The notes under the pieces were generated by a model. It had not been told where the DNA came from and did not search any database. It saw only the letters and a list, made by a program, of their open reading frames with translations. This document shows, one piece after another, positions 9,028-14,765 of a DNA stretch of 27,803 nucleotides (within the stretch, counting starts at the first letter, position 1; each line of letters begins with the position of its first letter). The stretch lies in contig JBBSEZ010000079.1 of the NCBI GenBank assembly GCA_038239195.1, positions 1 through 27,803 on the forward strand, written 5' to 3'. Made by a program: the position numbers and the translations under genes. Origin of the DNA: JBBSEZ01 sp038239195 (lineage in GTDB: Bacteria; Planctomycetota; Planctomycetia; Gemmatales; Gemmataceae).

Positions 9028-10590
9028 TTACCGCTCCTCGTCCTTGAACAGCTTGTACTCGATCGCGTCGGCCAGGGCCAGCCAACTCGCCTCCACCACG
9101 TTCTCGCTCACTCCCACCGTCCCCCACACCGACCCGCCGTCGCGCCACTCCACCACCACGCGCACCCGCGCCGCCGTCTCCGCCCGCGCGTTGACCACGC
9201 GCACCTTGTAATCGACGAGGTGCAGCTCTCCCAGCCGCGGGTAGAGCGGTTGCAGCGCCTTGCGCAGCGCCCCGTCGAGCGCGTTCACGGGCCCATCGCC
9301 CTCGCTGACCGTGTGCAGCGTCTGCTCGCCGCAGCGTACCTTCACCGCGGCCTCCGTCACCGGCTTGCCGTCGGCGCCCGTCTCGATGTTGACGCGGTAG
9401 GCGAGCCTCTGGAATTTCGGCGCGTACAACCCCGCGGCCTTCTTCACCAGCAGGTCGAACGACGCCTCCGCCGCCTCGAACTCGTAGCCCTCGTTCTCGA
9501 GGTCCTGGACGGCCGTCAGGATCTTCTGCATCAATGGCCGGTCCTGAGCGATTTGATACTTCTGCGTCTTGCTCAGAATCGTCGATTGCCCCGACAACTC
9601 GCTCACCAGAATGCGCCGCTCGTTGCCCACCAGTTCCGGGCTCACGTGCTCGTAGCTCGCGCTGTTGCGCGCGACGGCGTGCGTGTGCATCCCGCCCTTG
9701 TGGGCGAACGCGCTGATTCCGACGAACGGCTGGCCCGACCGGAAGTTCATGTTGGCCGTCTCGTAGACGTAGCGCGACACCTCCGTCAGCCGTTGCAGGC
9801 TCCCCGGCGCCAGTACCTCGTAACCGCGCTTCAGCGCCAGGTTGGCGATGGCGCTCACCAGGTCGGCGTTCCCGCAGCGCTCGCCGATGCCGTTGATCGT
9901 CCCCTGCACCTGCGTCGCCCCCCGGCTCACGGCCGCGAGCGTGTTGCCGATGGCCACGTCGCAATCGTTGTGGCAGTGGATGCCCAGCTCGACGCGCAGG
10001 GCGCGGCGAACGACCTCCACCGCGGCGGAGACTTCCTCGGGCAACGTTCCGCCGTTGGTGTCGCAGAGGATCACGACGGAGGCGCCGGCGTCCTGGGCGG
10101 CGCGCAAGGTTTGTAGGGCATAATCGGCGTTCTGACGGTAGCCGTCGAAGAAATGCTCCGCGTCGTAGAACACCTCGCGCCCGGCCGCTTTGCAGTGCGC
10201 CACGGAGTCGGCGATCATCCGGACGTTCTCTTCCAGGGTGGTCCCCAGCACCTCGCGCACGTGCAGGTCCCAGGTCTTGCCGACGATGGTCACGATGGGC
10301 GTCTGCGCGTCTAGGAGGGCCTTGAGGCAGGTGTCGTCGGCGGGGGAGGCGCCCTTGCGGCGGGTCATGCCGAAGGCGGCGACCCTGGCGTGCTTCAGGG
10401 GGAGCTTGCGAACCTCCTGAAAGTACTCGAAGTCCTTGGGGTTGGAGAGCGGATAGCCGCCCTCGATGAAATCGACGCCGAGGTCGTCGAGGCGCTGGGT
10501 GATGTTGAGCTTGTCCTGGAGCGAGAAGTTGACGCCTTCGCCCTGGCTGCCGTCTCGCAGGGTGGTGTCGTAGATGAAGAGGCGCGTCAT
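9028..10590 (-). CDS. cimA: (R)-citramalate synthase
   Basis: The 520-residue protein condenses acetyl-CoA with pyruvate to citramalate, the first step of the threonine-independent route to isoleucine. It belongs to the isopropylmalate/homocitrate synthase family: the TIM-barrel start FIYDTTLRDGSQGEGVNFS carries the RDG metal/catalytic motif, HCHND at 205-209 supplies metal ligands, and GTINGIGERCGNADLVS is the family signature. NFSLQDKLNITQRLDDLGVD, the length and the C-terminal LeuA-type regulatory domain (from about residue 400) match CimA of the longer, EC 2.3.3.21 type rather than LeuA. The ATG at 10590 follows GGAGAACACC. It is read away from the 10.9 kb module, with a 352-base gap between the two starts. 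Feedback control by isoleucine is known for the family but cannot be read here. The product could be confused with 2-isopropylmalate synthase; the N-terminal pattern favours CimA. Confidence 0.92.
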   Translation of the reverse strand: MTRLFIYDTTLRDGSQGEGVNFSLQDKLNITQRLDDLGVDFIEGGYPLSNPKDFEYFQEVRKLPLKHARVAAFGMTRRKGASPADDTCLKALLDAQTPIVTIVGKTWDLHVREVLGTTLEENVRMIADSVAHCKAAGREVFYDAEHFFDGYRQNADYALQTLRAAQDAGASVVILCDTNGGTLPEEVSAAVEVVRRALRVELGIHCHNDCDVAIGNTLAAVSRGATQVQGTINGIGERCGNADLVSAIANLALKRGYEVLAPGSLQRLTEVSRYVYETANMNFRSGQPFVGISAFAHKGGMHTHAVARNSASYEHVSPELVGNERRILVSELSGQSTILSKTQKYQIAQDRPLMQKILTAVQDLENEGYEFEAAEASFDLLVKKAAGLYAPKFQRLAYRVNIETGADGKPVTEAAVKVRCGEQTLHTVSEGDGPVNALDGALRKALQPLYPRLGELHLVDYKVRVVNARAETAARVRVVVEWRDGGSVWGTVGVSENVVEASWLALADAIEYKLFKDEER

Positions 10591-10887
10591 GGTGTTCGTT
10601 CTCCTACAGCCACAAGCGATAATGGATGATCGCCAACCTCAGAGGAACAAGCGAGGACGACCGCCCTCCTGGGCATCATCGCCGACAGTTACGCCCGCTA
10701 TTCTACCACGCAACAGGGAAATGGGGGCTCTCTGCGGCGGCAGGTCGAAGCCGCCAAGAAGCGTTGCCAGGGGCGAGGGGCTGCTGGACGACGGCCTCGA
10801 GGCCGACAAGGGGGGTAGGTAAGGGGCCTGTTCCGAGGACTTCACGGGATGAGATGGCATGCGAGCGGATGTGATGGTATGCTGGCA
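10591..10887. other. Intergenic region between divergent cimA and the toxin-like operon
   Basis: No convincing gene is seen. A TAGAAT hexamer on the minus strand (10700-10705), about 110 bases before cimA, is a possible -10 box without a recognisable -35. The region must hold the promoters for both directions, but none can be fixed from sequence alone. Confidence 0.4.
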
Positions 10888-10925
10888 AGCAGAAGTCCTG
10901 ACGCTGGTGCGTGAGGACTTCTGCT
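10888..10925. promoter_or_regulatory. 12-bp perfect inverted repeat before the toxin-like operon
   Basis: AGCAGAAGTCCT at 10888-10899 is mirrored exactly by AGGACTTCTGCT at 10914-10925, with a 14-base spacer. The right arm is immediately followed by the GGAGGAG ribosome-site region and by the ATG at 10943. The position and perfect symmetry suit an operator bound by a dimer, as in self-regulated toxin-antitoxin operons, or an mRNA hairpin controlling translation. Which of the two is not decidable here. Confidence 0.55.
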
Positions 10926-10942
10926 CGGAGGAGAGGCGAGGA

Positions 10943-11449
10943 ATGCCTGACGACCTGTTGCTGGAACTGGAGACCCCCACACCTGTCGCGGAAAGCCTCG
11001 ACAGCATAGAGCTCCTTGTGCCGGTTGTAGCCCGCCAGGTTGGGTGGGCAGTGGCGGGCATGCAGGGGTCGGCTCGCTTGTTTGAGAACGCCTGGCGAGC
11101 CATCATCCGAAACGTCGCCAGTGGGCAAACCGCGGCGATGCAGGCACTCCGCTCGCGACTGCTGAGGGCACTGGAAGAGCGGCTTCGGCTGCTCAAGGAA
11201 TCGCACAACCTGGGCAAATGGCTCCAGCAGAGAGGCGGGGCTCAAATCCCGAGCCCGGACGTTCTCCTGCCGGAAATCGTCGGCATCGAGCGGCTGAAGG
11301 CGAGCGTGTTCGACCGCTGGGAAACGGCCGACGATCTGGAAGACCTCGCCGCCAGGGACTACCCGCTGACGACGGCCGACCTCGACCGGATCGGCCCGCA
11401 GCGTCGGCCCCCGGCGTCGTACTATGCAGAAGCGACCAAGCCGTTCTGA
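10943..11449 (+). CDS. Unrecognised protein encoded directly before a PemK/MazF-like gene
   Basis: I do not recognise this 168-residue protein. I chose the ATG at 10943 because a purine-rich GGAGGAGAGGCGAGGA precedes it and because the longer reading would run through the perfect inverted repeat. It begins acidic (MPDDLLLELETPTPVAESLD). A helical core follows with AMQALRSRLLRALEERLRLL near residues 62-82, and the C-terminus is polar (LDRIGPQRRPPASYYAEATK). It has no signal peptide or membrane segment. Its stop is 12 bases before the GTG of the toxin-like gene, so the two are almost certainly co-transcribed. By position it could be the antitoxin, but it does not resemble the MazE/AbrB, RHH or Phd types I know, and it is long for an antitoxin. 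Confidence 0.7.
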   Translation: MPDDLLLELETPTPVAESLDSIELLVPVVARQVGWAVAGMQGSARLFENAWRAIIRNVASGQTAAMQALRSRLLRALEERLRLLKESHNLGKWLQQRGGAQIPSPDVLLPEIVGIERLKASVFDRWETADDLEDLAARDYPLTTADLDRIGPQRRPPASYYAEATKPF

Positions 11450-11461
11450 CCGGAGGCAGTC

Positions 11462-11833
11462 GTGTCGCAACTCTGCCGCGGCCGGATCGTCTGGGTGGAA
11501 CTGCTCGACCCGCAGGGTCGCAACCGGAAGTGCCGCCCGGCCGTGATCGTGACTCCCGACGCGGACATTCGGGACGATGGCGAGGTGTGGGTTGTCGCGA
11601 TCTCCACGCAACTCAACGAAGCCCCGGCCGAGGCGCAGGTGGAACTGCCCTGGGAAAACCGCGGCCATCCCCGCACAGGACTGAAGGAACGGTGCGCTGC
11701 CGTCTGCACCTGGATGGAGAAGGTGAGCGTGGCCGACGTCCAGGGATGCGCCGGAATCGTGCCCGGCCGTCAACTCCTGGAAATTCAGGCACGCATCCAG
11801 CCCCCAGGCCCGCCCGGCGAGCCCACCGGGTAG
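11462..11833 (+). CDS. PemK/MazF-family toxin-like protein
   Basis: The 123-residue protein starts at a GTG with GGAGG seven bases before it. Residues 6-32 match the start of the PemK/MazF fold: RGRIVWVELLDPQGRNRKCR, then PAVIVTPD and, a little later, VWVVAISTQL. The end, CAAVCTWMEKVSVADVQGC then GRQLLEIQARI, matches the closing strands and helix of the family. Authentic MazF/PemK proteins are sequence-specific mRNA endonucleases held in check by a co-encoded antitoxin. Length is normal for the family with a short Pro/Gly-rich tail (PPGPPGEPTG). The basic NRKCRP loop is kept, but active-site competence cannot be judged without an alignment. It shares an operon with the unknown gene ending 12 bases upstream and is followed by a GC-rich hairpin at 11859-11884. 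Confidence 0.82.
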   Translation: MSQLCRGRIVWVELLDPQGRNRKCRPAVIVTPDADIRDDGEVWVVAISTQLNEAPAEAQVELPWENRGHPRTGLKERCAAVCTWMEKVSVADVQGCAGIVPGRQLLEIQARIQPPGPPGEPTG

Positions 11834-11858
11834 CAGGCCCTGCACTCCCGCGGCGGTT

Positions 11859-11884
11859 GCGGCCGTGTCGCCTGGCACGGCCGC
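11859..11884 (+). terminator. GC-rich hairpin after the toxin-like gene
   Basis: GCGGCCGTG (11859-11867) pairs with CACGGCCGC (11876-11884) across an 8-base loop, 25 bases after the toxin-like stop. There is no T-run, so it is at best a weak or factor-assisted terminator, or an mRNA 3' stabiliser. Confidence 0.35.
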
Positions 11885-11965
11885 GATCCGCCACGAGTCG
11901 AGGTCGATGACGAGTCAGCAGCTCAACCTGGGCTTCCTCGCTCCCATCGTGGGCCCGAAAACTGG

Positions 11966-12235
11966 ACCACCTCATACGCTACTCGGGTGGCCCAGGAGAG
12001 GGGGAACGATGACAGCATGCTCGACGTGGCGGAGAGCAAGCTCTTCGGGGCGGTCGAGCGGGGCGAGCGGGGGGCCGGCTGCTGCTTCTTCAAGTGCCAG
12101 GACAAAGGAAGGGGCTACGTCGAGCGCGGCAGGAGCACCAGCACGCCAGCCAGGTGGACCAGGCTCACGGCCATGCCCTCGCCGAGGCGAGGGGCAACAT
12201 GGACGCGATCTCCCTGCCCCTCCGCATCCAGGTAA
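11966..12235 (+). pseudogene. Remnant resembling a phage terminase small subunit or similar HTH protein
   Basis: In the frame read from about 11966, RVAQERGND is followed by SMLDVAESKLFGAVERGERG and then CCFFKCQDKGRGYVER. This closely follows the pattern AE..LF.AVERGE..A.CFFLK.Q.K.RGYVER that I associate with phage-type small terminase subunits and related helix-turn-helix proteins. After GYVER the frame degrades (GRSTSTPARW); a neighbouring frame continues QEHQHASQVDQAHGHALAEA, suggesting a frameshift near 12130. No start codon with a ribosome site and no helix-turn-helix N-terminus are present. I read it as a decayed internal fragment, about 80 residues, left by a mobile element. The match is from memory of the pattern, so confidence is low. 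Confidence 0.35.
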
Positions 12236-12384
12236 GGGAGGCCTTCCGGACAACAAAGAAGGCCAAGGCGAGCGAACAAGCCAACGAGCAGCACATAGGC
12301 AACGGTGTGGCTGCCCTGCGCGGGCGGGGATGAGGCGGACCACAGCGTTGTCCAGTTCCACCTCAACTGCTGGCAGGGCTCGCT
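12236..12384. other. Non-coding remainder of the 11.9-12.4 kb gap
   Basis: Apart from the fragment just before it, the 551 bases between the toxin-like stop and the next minus-strand gene hold no supported gene. Readings on both strands are low-complexity and lack ribosome sites. Confidence 0.4.
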
Positions 12385-12738
12385 TCACTTCCGCGAGACA
12401 CCGAACAGCGCCAGGATCGCCCCGATCAGCCCGACCAGCACCGCCAGAACCTCAAGCACGAGTTTGACCGTGGCCAGCCGCTCCCCGACCTTCGGGGGAG
12501 GCGAGTCTGGGACCACCGGAGGCGGCGGGGGCGCGTCAACCCTAGCTGGCGCGAGCTCGACGGGCGGGCGATCCTCGGCCTGGGCGGGCCTCGGCTCGTC
12601 CGCCGGGCTTACAGGTTGCAGTTTGGGGAATGTCCGCGACGTTTCCACACCAGCCAGCCGACGGCATGCCACCTCACGCTCGGCCCCCTCGCGGATGCTC
12701 CCACCCAGCACGGCCCCGCCCGGCAGCACCCACTGCAT
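12385..12738 (-). CDS. Hypothetical protein with a C-terminal membrane anchor
   Basis: I do not recognise this 117-residue protein. It starts at the ATG at 12738, with GAGGAGTGAGGACG before it; a GTG at 12747 overlapping the upstream stop is the alternative. Residues 1-40 are mixed (MQWVLPGGAVLGGSI). Residues 41-83 are a proline-rich linker ending PPPPPVVPDSPPP, and residues 92-113 form one hydrophobic helix (KLVLEVLAVLVGLIGAILAL) with only a few residues after it. That layout suggests a tail-anchored membrane protein facing the cytoplasm. Its start lies directly after the stop of the gene at 12744-13022, so translation is probably coupled. Function is unknown. Confidence 0.6.
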   Translation of the reverse strand: MQWVLPGGAVLGGSIREGAEREVACRRLAGVETSRTFPKLQPVSPADEPRPAQAEDRPPVELAPARVDAPPPPPVVPDSPPPKVGERLATVKLVLEVLAVLVGLIGAILALFGVSRK

Positions 12739-12743
12739 CGTCC

Positions 12744-13022
12744 TCACTCCTCGCTCACTGCCAACTCGGTCGCGACTACGTGCCGGACGGGGAAGGCGAT
12801 CTCCGGCACTCCTTGGTTCTGGTGTTCCCGCGTCGGGCCCACCCGGACGACCAGCACCTCAACAGAGCCATCGAACTCGAACTCGTCGTGCGGACCGAAC
12901 ACCCACGGCTCGGCGATGCCGGAGACGTACACCCGCAGTTCGTCGTAGGCGTACTCCTCGTGTCGCAGCAACGCGATCTGCTCGCGAACCTTGGCGACGA
13001 ACGTGGCGTCGGTACTCAGCAT
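12744..13022 (-). CDS. Hypothetical protein, 92 residues
   Basis: I do not recognise this protein. The ATG at 13022 gives MLSTDATFVAKVREQIALLR, then a beta-rich stretch (YDELRVYVSGIAEPWVFGPH, VEVLVVRVGPTREHQNQG) and an acidic end. A longer reading from a TTG at 13100 is possible but would overlap the truncated DUF262 gene by 43 bases; the ribosome site for either start is weak. Its stop touches the possible GTG start of the next gene, so the two form a tight pair. It has no signal peptide or membrane segment. The downstream partner carries a membrane anchor, so the pair might act together at the membrane, but that is speculation. Confidence 0.5.
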   Translation of the reverse strand: MLSTDATFVAKVREQIALLRHEEYAYDELRVYVSGIAEPWVFGPHDEFEFDGSVEVLVVRVGPTREHQNQGVPEIAFPVRHVVATELAVSEE

Positions 13023-13057
13023 GAACTTGGCACCCCACTCTTCGGCATTCTTGCTCC

Positions 13058-13486
13058 TCACGGTCCCGTAGCCAGTGGCGGTAGGTGGCGGTCCCACCAA
13101 CGTGGATAGACCTTGTAACGCACGCGATCCTTCTTGAGGCGGTGGATGAGGGAATTCTCCTCAATCTCGGCAGCCAAGTCCCAGCCGCGGGCTTTCGCCG
13201 CGTCCCGCATGGCACAGAGAAGGACGGAACGGGTCACGAGCCGTTGCTGCCCATCGATGATCTGAAAAGCGGGAAATTTGCCGGGCATGGGGGGCTCGGG
13301 TACGCAGGCGATGGAACCCATGAAGTGCCGATGCTTCTCGTAAGGTGGCTCCAGCAGGCGCGTGAGGCCCTCCCATAATTGCTTCCAGTTCTCCTCTTCC
13401 CAGACGTAGTACCGCTGGAAAACCGGGATGACGTACTGAGAGGGTGCGAAGAGGATCTCCTGAAGCGTTCTCTCTAAGGCTTTCAT
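13058..13486 (-). pseudogene. Truncated DUF262 (GmrSD-type) N-terminal domain
   Basis: The 142-residue reading begins MKALERTLQEILFAPSQYVI and carries the DUF262 hallmarks PVFQRYYVWEEENWKQLW (residues 21-38), HFMGSIACVP and IIDGQQRLVT (76-85). DUF262 is the ParB/Srx-like NTPase domain of GmrSD-type modification-dependent (type IV) restriction enzymes and related defence proteins, which usually run to 500 residues or more with a nuclease domain such as DUF1524. Here similarity stops near RYKVYPRWWDR and a stop follows nine residues later. The rest of the domain and any nuclease domain are missing, and the next gene begins at that point. I read it as a defence-gene remnant truncated by rearrangement; a stand-alone short protein cannot be excluded. 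Confidence 0.7.
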
Positions 13487-13640
13487 GGTGGACTTCTCTC
13501 GCAGGCAACCACCTTCACCGTGCGACAGTCTACCCGTCGCGGCGAAGGCCCGCCATCATTTTCACCGAGGGGGAACAGTATTCACCTGCAGCCATCCCCA
13601 GAGCAGCCCGGACGCCTCGTCGAGGTACTCGCCAACCCCG

Positions 13641-13936
13641 TCAGTGGGGCCAGCGGAAGCACGCCCACGCGACGGATCGCCCCGGAGGGAGCGGCGGCAA
13701 GTGCTGCTGGCGGTTGAGCGATAAGGTCAGCGTGTCGCCTTCGTCGAGGCCCACGTCGATCGCCCGCACGGCGAGTTGGTGCCCCAGCACTCGACTGCGG
13801 GGCCGAAATTGTCCCAGTTGGTGAGCAGCCGCCCGACTTCCGGGGAGGCCCCCTCATGTTCTCGAATGAAAAAGGCCCTGAAGCCGTTCGCTCCAGGGCC
13901 GGGACAGTTCGAGTCGGCGTACGATCGAGGCCCCAA
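13641..13936 (-). pseudogene. Possible frameshifted gene fragment of unknown family
   Basis: On the minus strand one frame reads FFIREHEGASPEVGRLLTNW then DNFGPAVE. From about 13790 another frame continues VLGHQLAVRAIDVGLDEGDT then LTLSLNRQQHLPPLPPGRSV and a stop at 13641. Both pieces look more like real protein than the alternative frames, and together they would make one polypeptide interrupted by a single frameshift in GTGCTGGGGCACC. The only in-frame start is a TTG without a ribosome site. Its first codons overlap the terminator candidate, which argues against it. I do not recognise the family. Confidence 0.25.
13869..13900 (-). terminator. Candidate intrinsic terminator on the minus strand
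   Basis: Read on the minus strand, GGCCCTG (13900-13894) pairs with CAGGGCC (13880-13874) around a 13-base loop and is followed directly by TTTTT (13873-13869). It could end a transcript coming from the exported HU-like gene about 250 bases upstream. The stem is short but GC-rich. Confidence 0.45.
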
Positions 13937-14151
13937 GCCCTAGCTCTCCTGAATAATGACGGCAACGACCGCGGAGCGAGCCCCGCGAACCATCCCCGCC
14001 ACGCAAGCTACCCGAGACCGTGCCGTCACGTCAGGTTCCCTCTGTCGATCTCACCCGAGTCATTAAAGCAGACCATCGGGCGATTGTCCCACGGGCGCCG
14101 TTTCGCCGCAGTTCGTAGGCCCGCGGCGAAGCGGAACGACCGACAAGCCGG

Positions 14152-14625
14152 TCAGCGCGTCCGCGTCCGGCCGACCTTGCCGGGCTCGGTCTTGATCCCC
14201 GGCGTCATGCGCGGGTTGGGATTGTACTCGAACCCCGGCACCGTCCGCACCGGCTGCGCGCCTGGGGCGTTCGCCGCATCGTCCAGCGCCTGCGCCGGGA
14301 CGAACTCGACGTAGTTGGCGGCCGGCACGCGCACCACACGACCATCGATCAGGTTGCGATGCTCGGCCACGCGCACCACCCGGAAGGTGCCCAGGCCGGG
14401 AATGCCGACCGCCGCGCCCGCGCGCAACTGCTCGCGCACGGCCGGGCCGAGCGCCGCGAGGAACTTCTCGACGACCTCTTCCTTCTGCTTGGTCGCGGCG
14501 GACACGCGCGACGCGACGGTCGGCGCCTTCGCCTTGCCCGGTGGCTGCGCGGACGCCGTCACCCCGACCACCAGCCCCAGCAGGGCCAGCAGCGCGCCGC
14601 GCGCGCCCCATTTGACGTTGTTCAT
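14152..14625 (-). CDS. Exported HU-like (IHF/HU-fold) protein
   Basis: The 157-residue protein starts at the ATG at 14625, behind GAGAGGGAACGGC. Residues 1-26 are a clear signal peptide (MNNVKWGARGALLALLGLVV, cleavage near ASA-QPP). Residues 35-119 follow the HU/IHF plan: a helical part (VASRVSAATKQKEEVVEKFL then AALGPAVREQLRAG), the turn and strand GIPGLGTFRVVRV matching the GFGTF signature, a basic arm (HRNLIDGRVVRVPA) and the closing YVEFVPAQALDDAAN, comparable to the FKPGKALKDAV end of HU. A 38-residue tail rich in Pro, Arg and Lys follows. HU proteins normally bind DNA in the cytoplasm and lack signal peptides, so either this one binds DNA outside the cytoplasm or the fold was reused. 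It lies 140 bases downstream of nadB, same strand. Confidence 0.72.
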   Translation of the reverse strand: MNNVKWGARGALLALLGLVVGVTASAQPPGKAKAPTVASRVSAATKQKEEVVEKFLAALGPAVREQLRAGAAVGIPGLGTFRVVRVAEHRNLIDGRVVRVPAANYVEFVPAQALDDAANAPGAQPVRTVPGFEYNPNPRMTPGIKTEPGKVGRTRTR

Positions 14626-14765
14626 GCCGTTCCCTCTCTCTCTTTCGATAAGGCCCCAGCATCCTTGTTCGGTGCGGCCGTCCGTTGGCCTTGAGCGATT
14701 CGAGACACGGCATCCTCCCCGACCATAACATAGCTCACAAGGGCGCTTTTGGCGAGCCCGGGGCC

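Larger units (their letters stand above)
13487..14151. other. 665-base accessory gap without an intact gene
   Basis: No intact gene with a start and ribosome site is seen on either strand. The stretch holds a minus-strand terminator candidate (13869-13900) and minus-strand protein-like fragments in two frames (13641-13936), listed separately. The remainder looks like non-coding or decayed DNA between the accessory patch and the exported HU-like gene. Confidence 0.5.

Noticed and set aside
9028..10590. 2-isopropylmalate synthase (leuA)
   Set aside because: The N-terminal motif YDTTLRDGSQGEGVNFS with NITQRLDDLGVDFIEGG and the overall layout fit citramalate synthase better.
12744..13022. IS630-transposase-like string LSTDATFVAKVRE
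   Set aside because: Only about 13 residues recall that family; the following residues and the length do not fit a DDE transposase, so it is kept as hypothetical.
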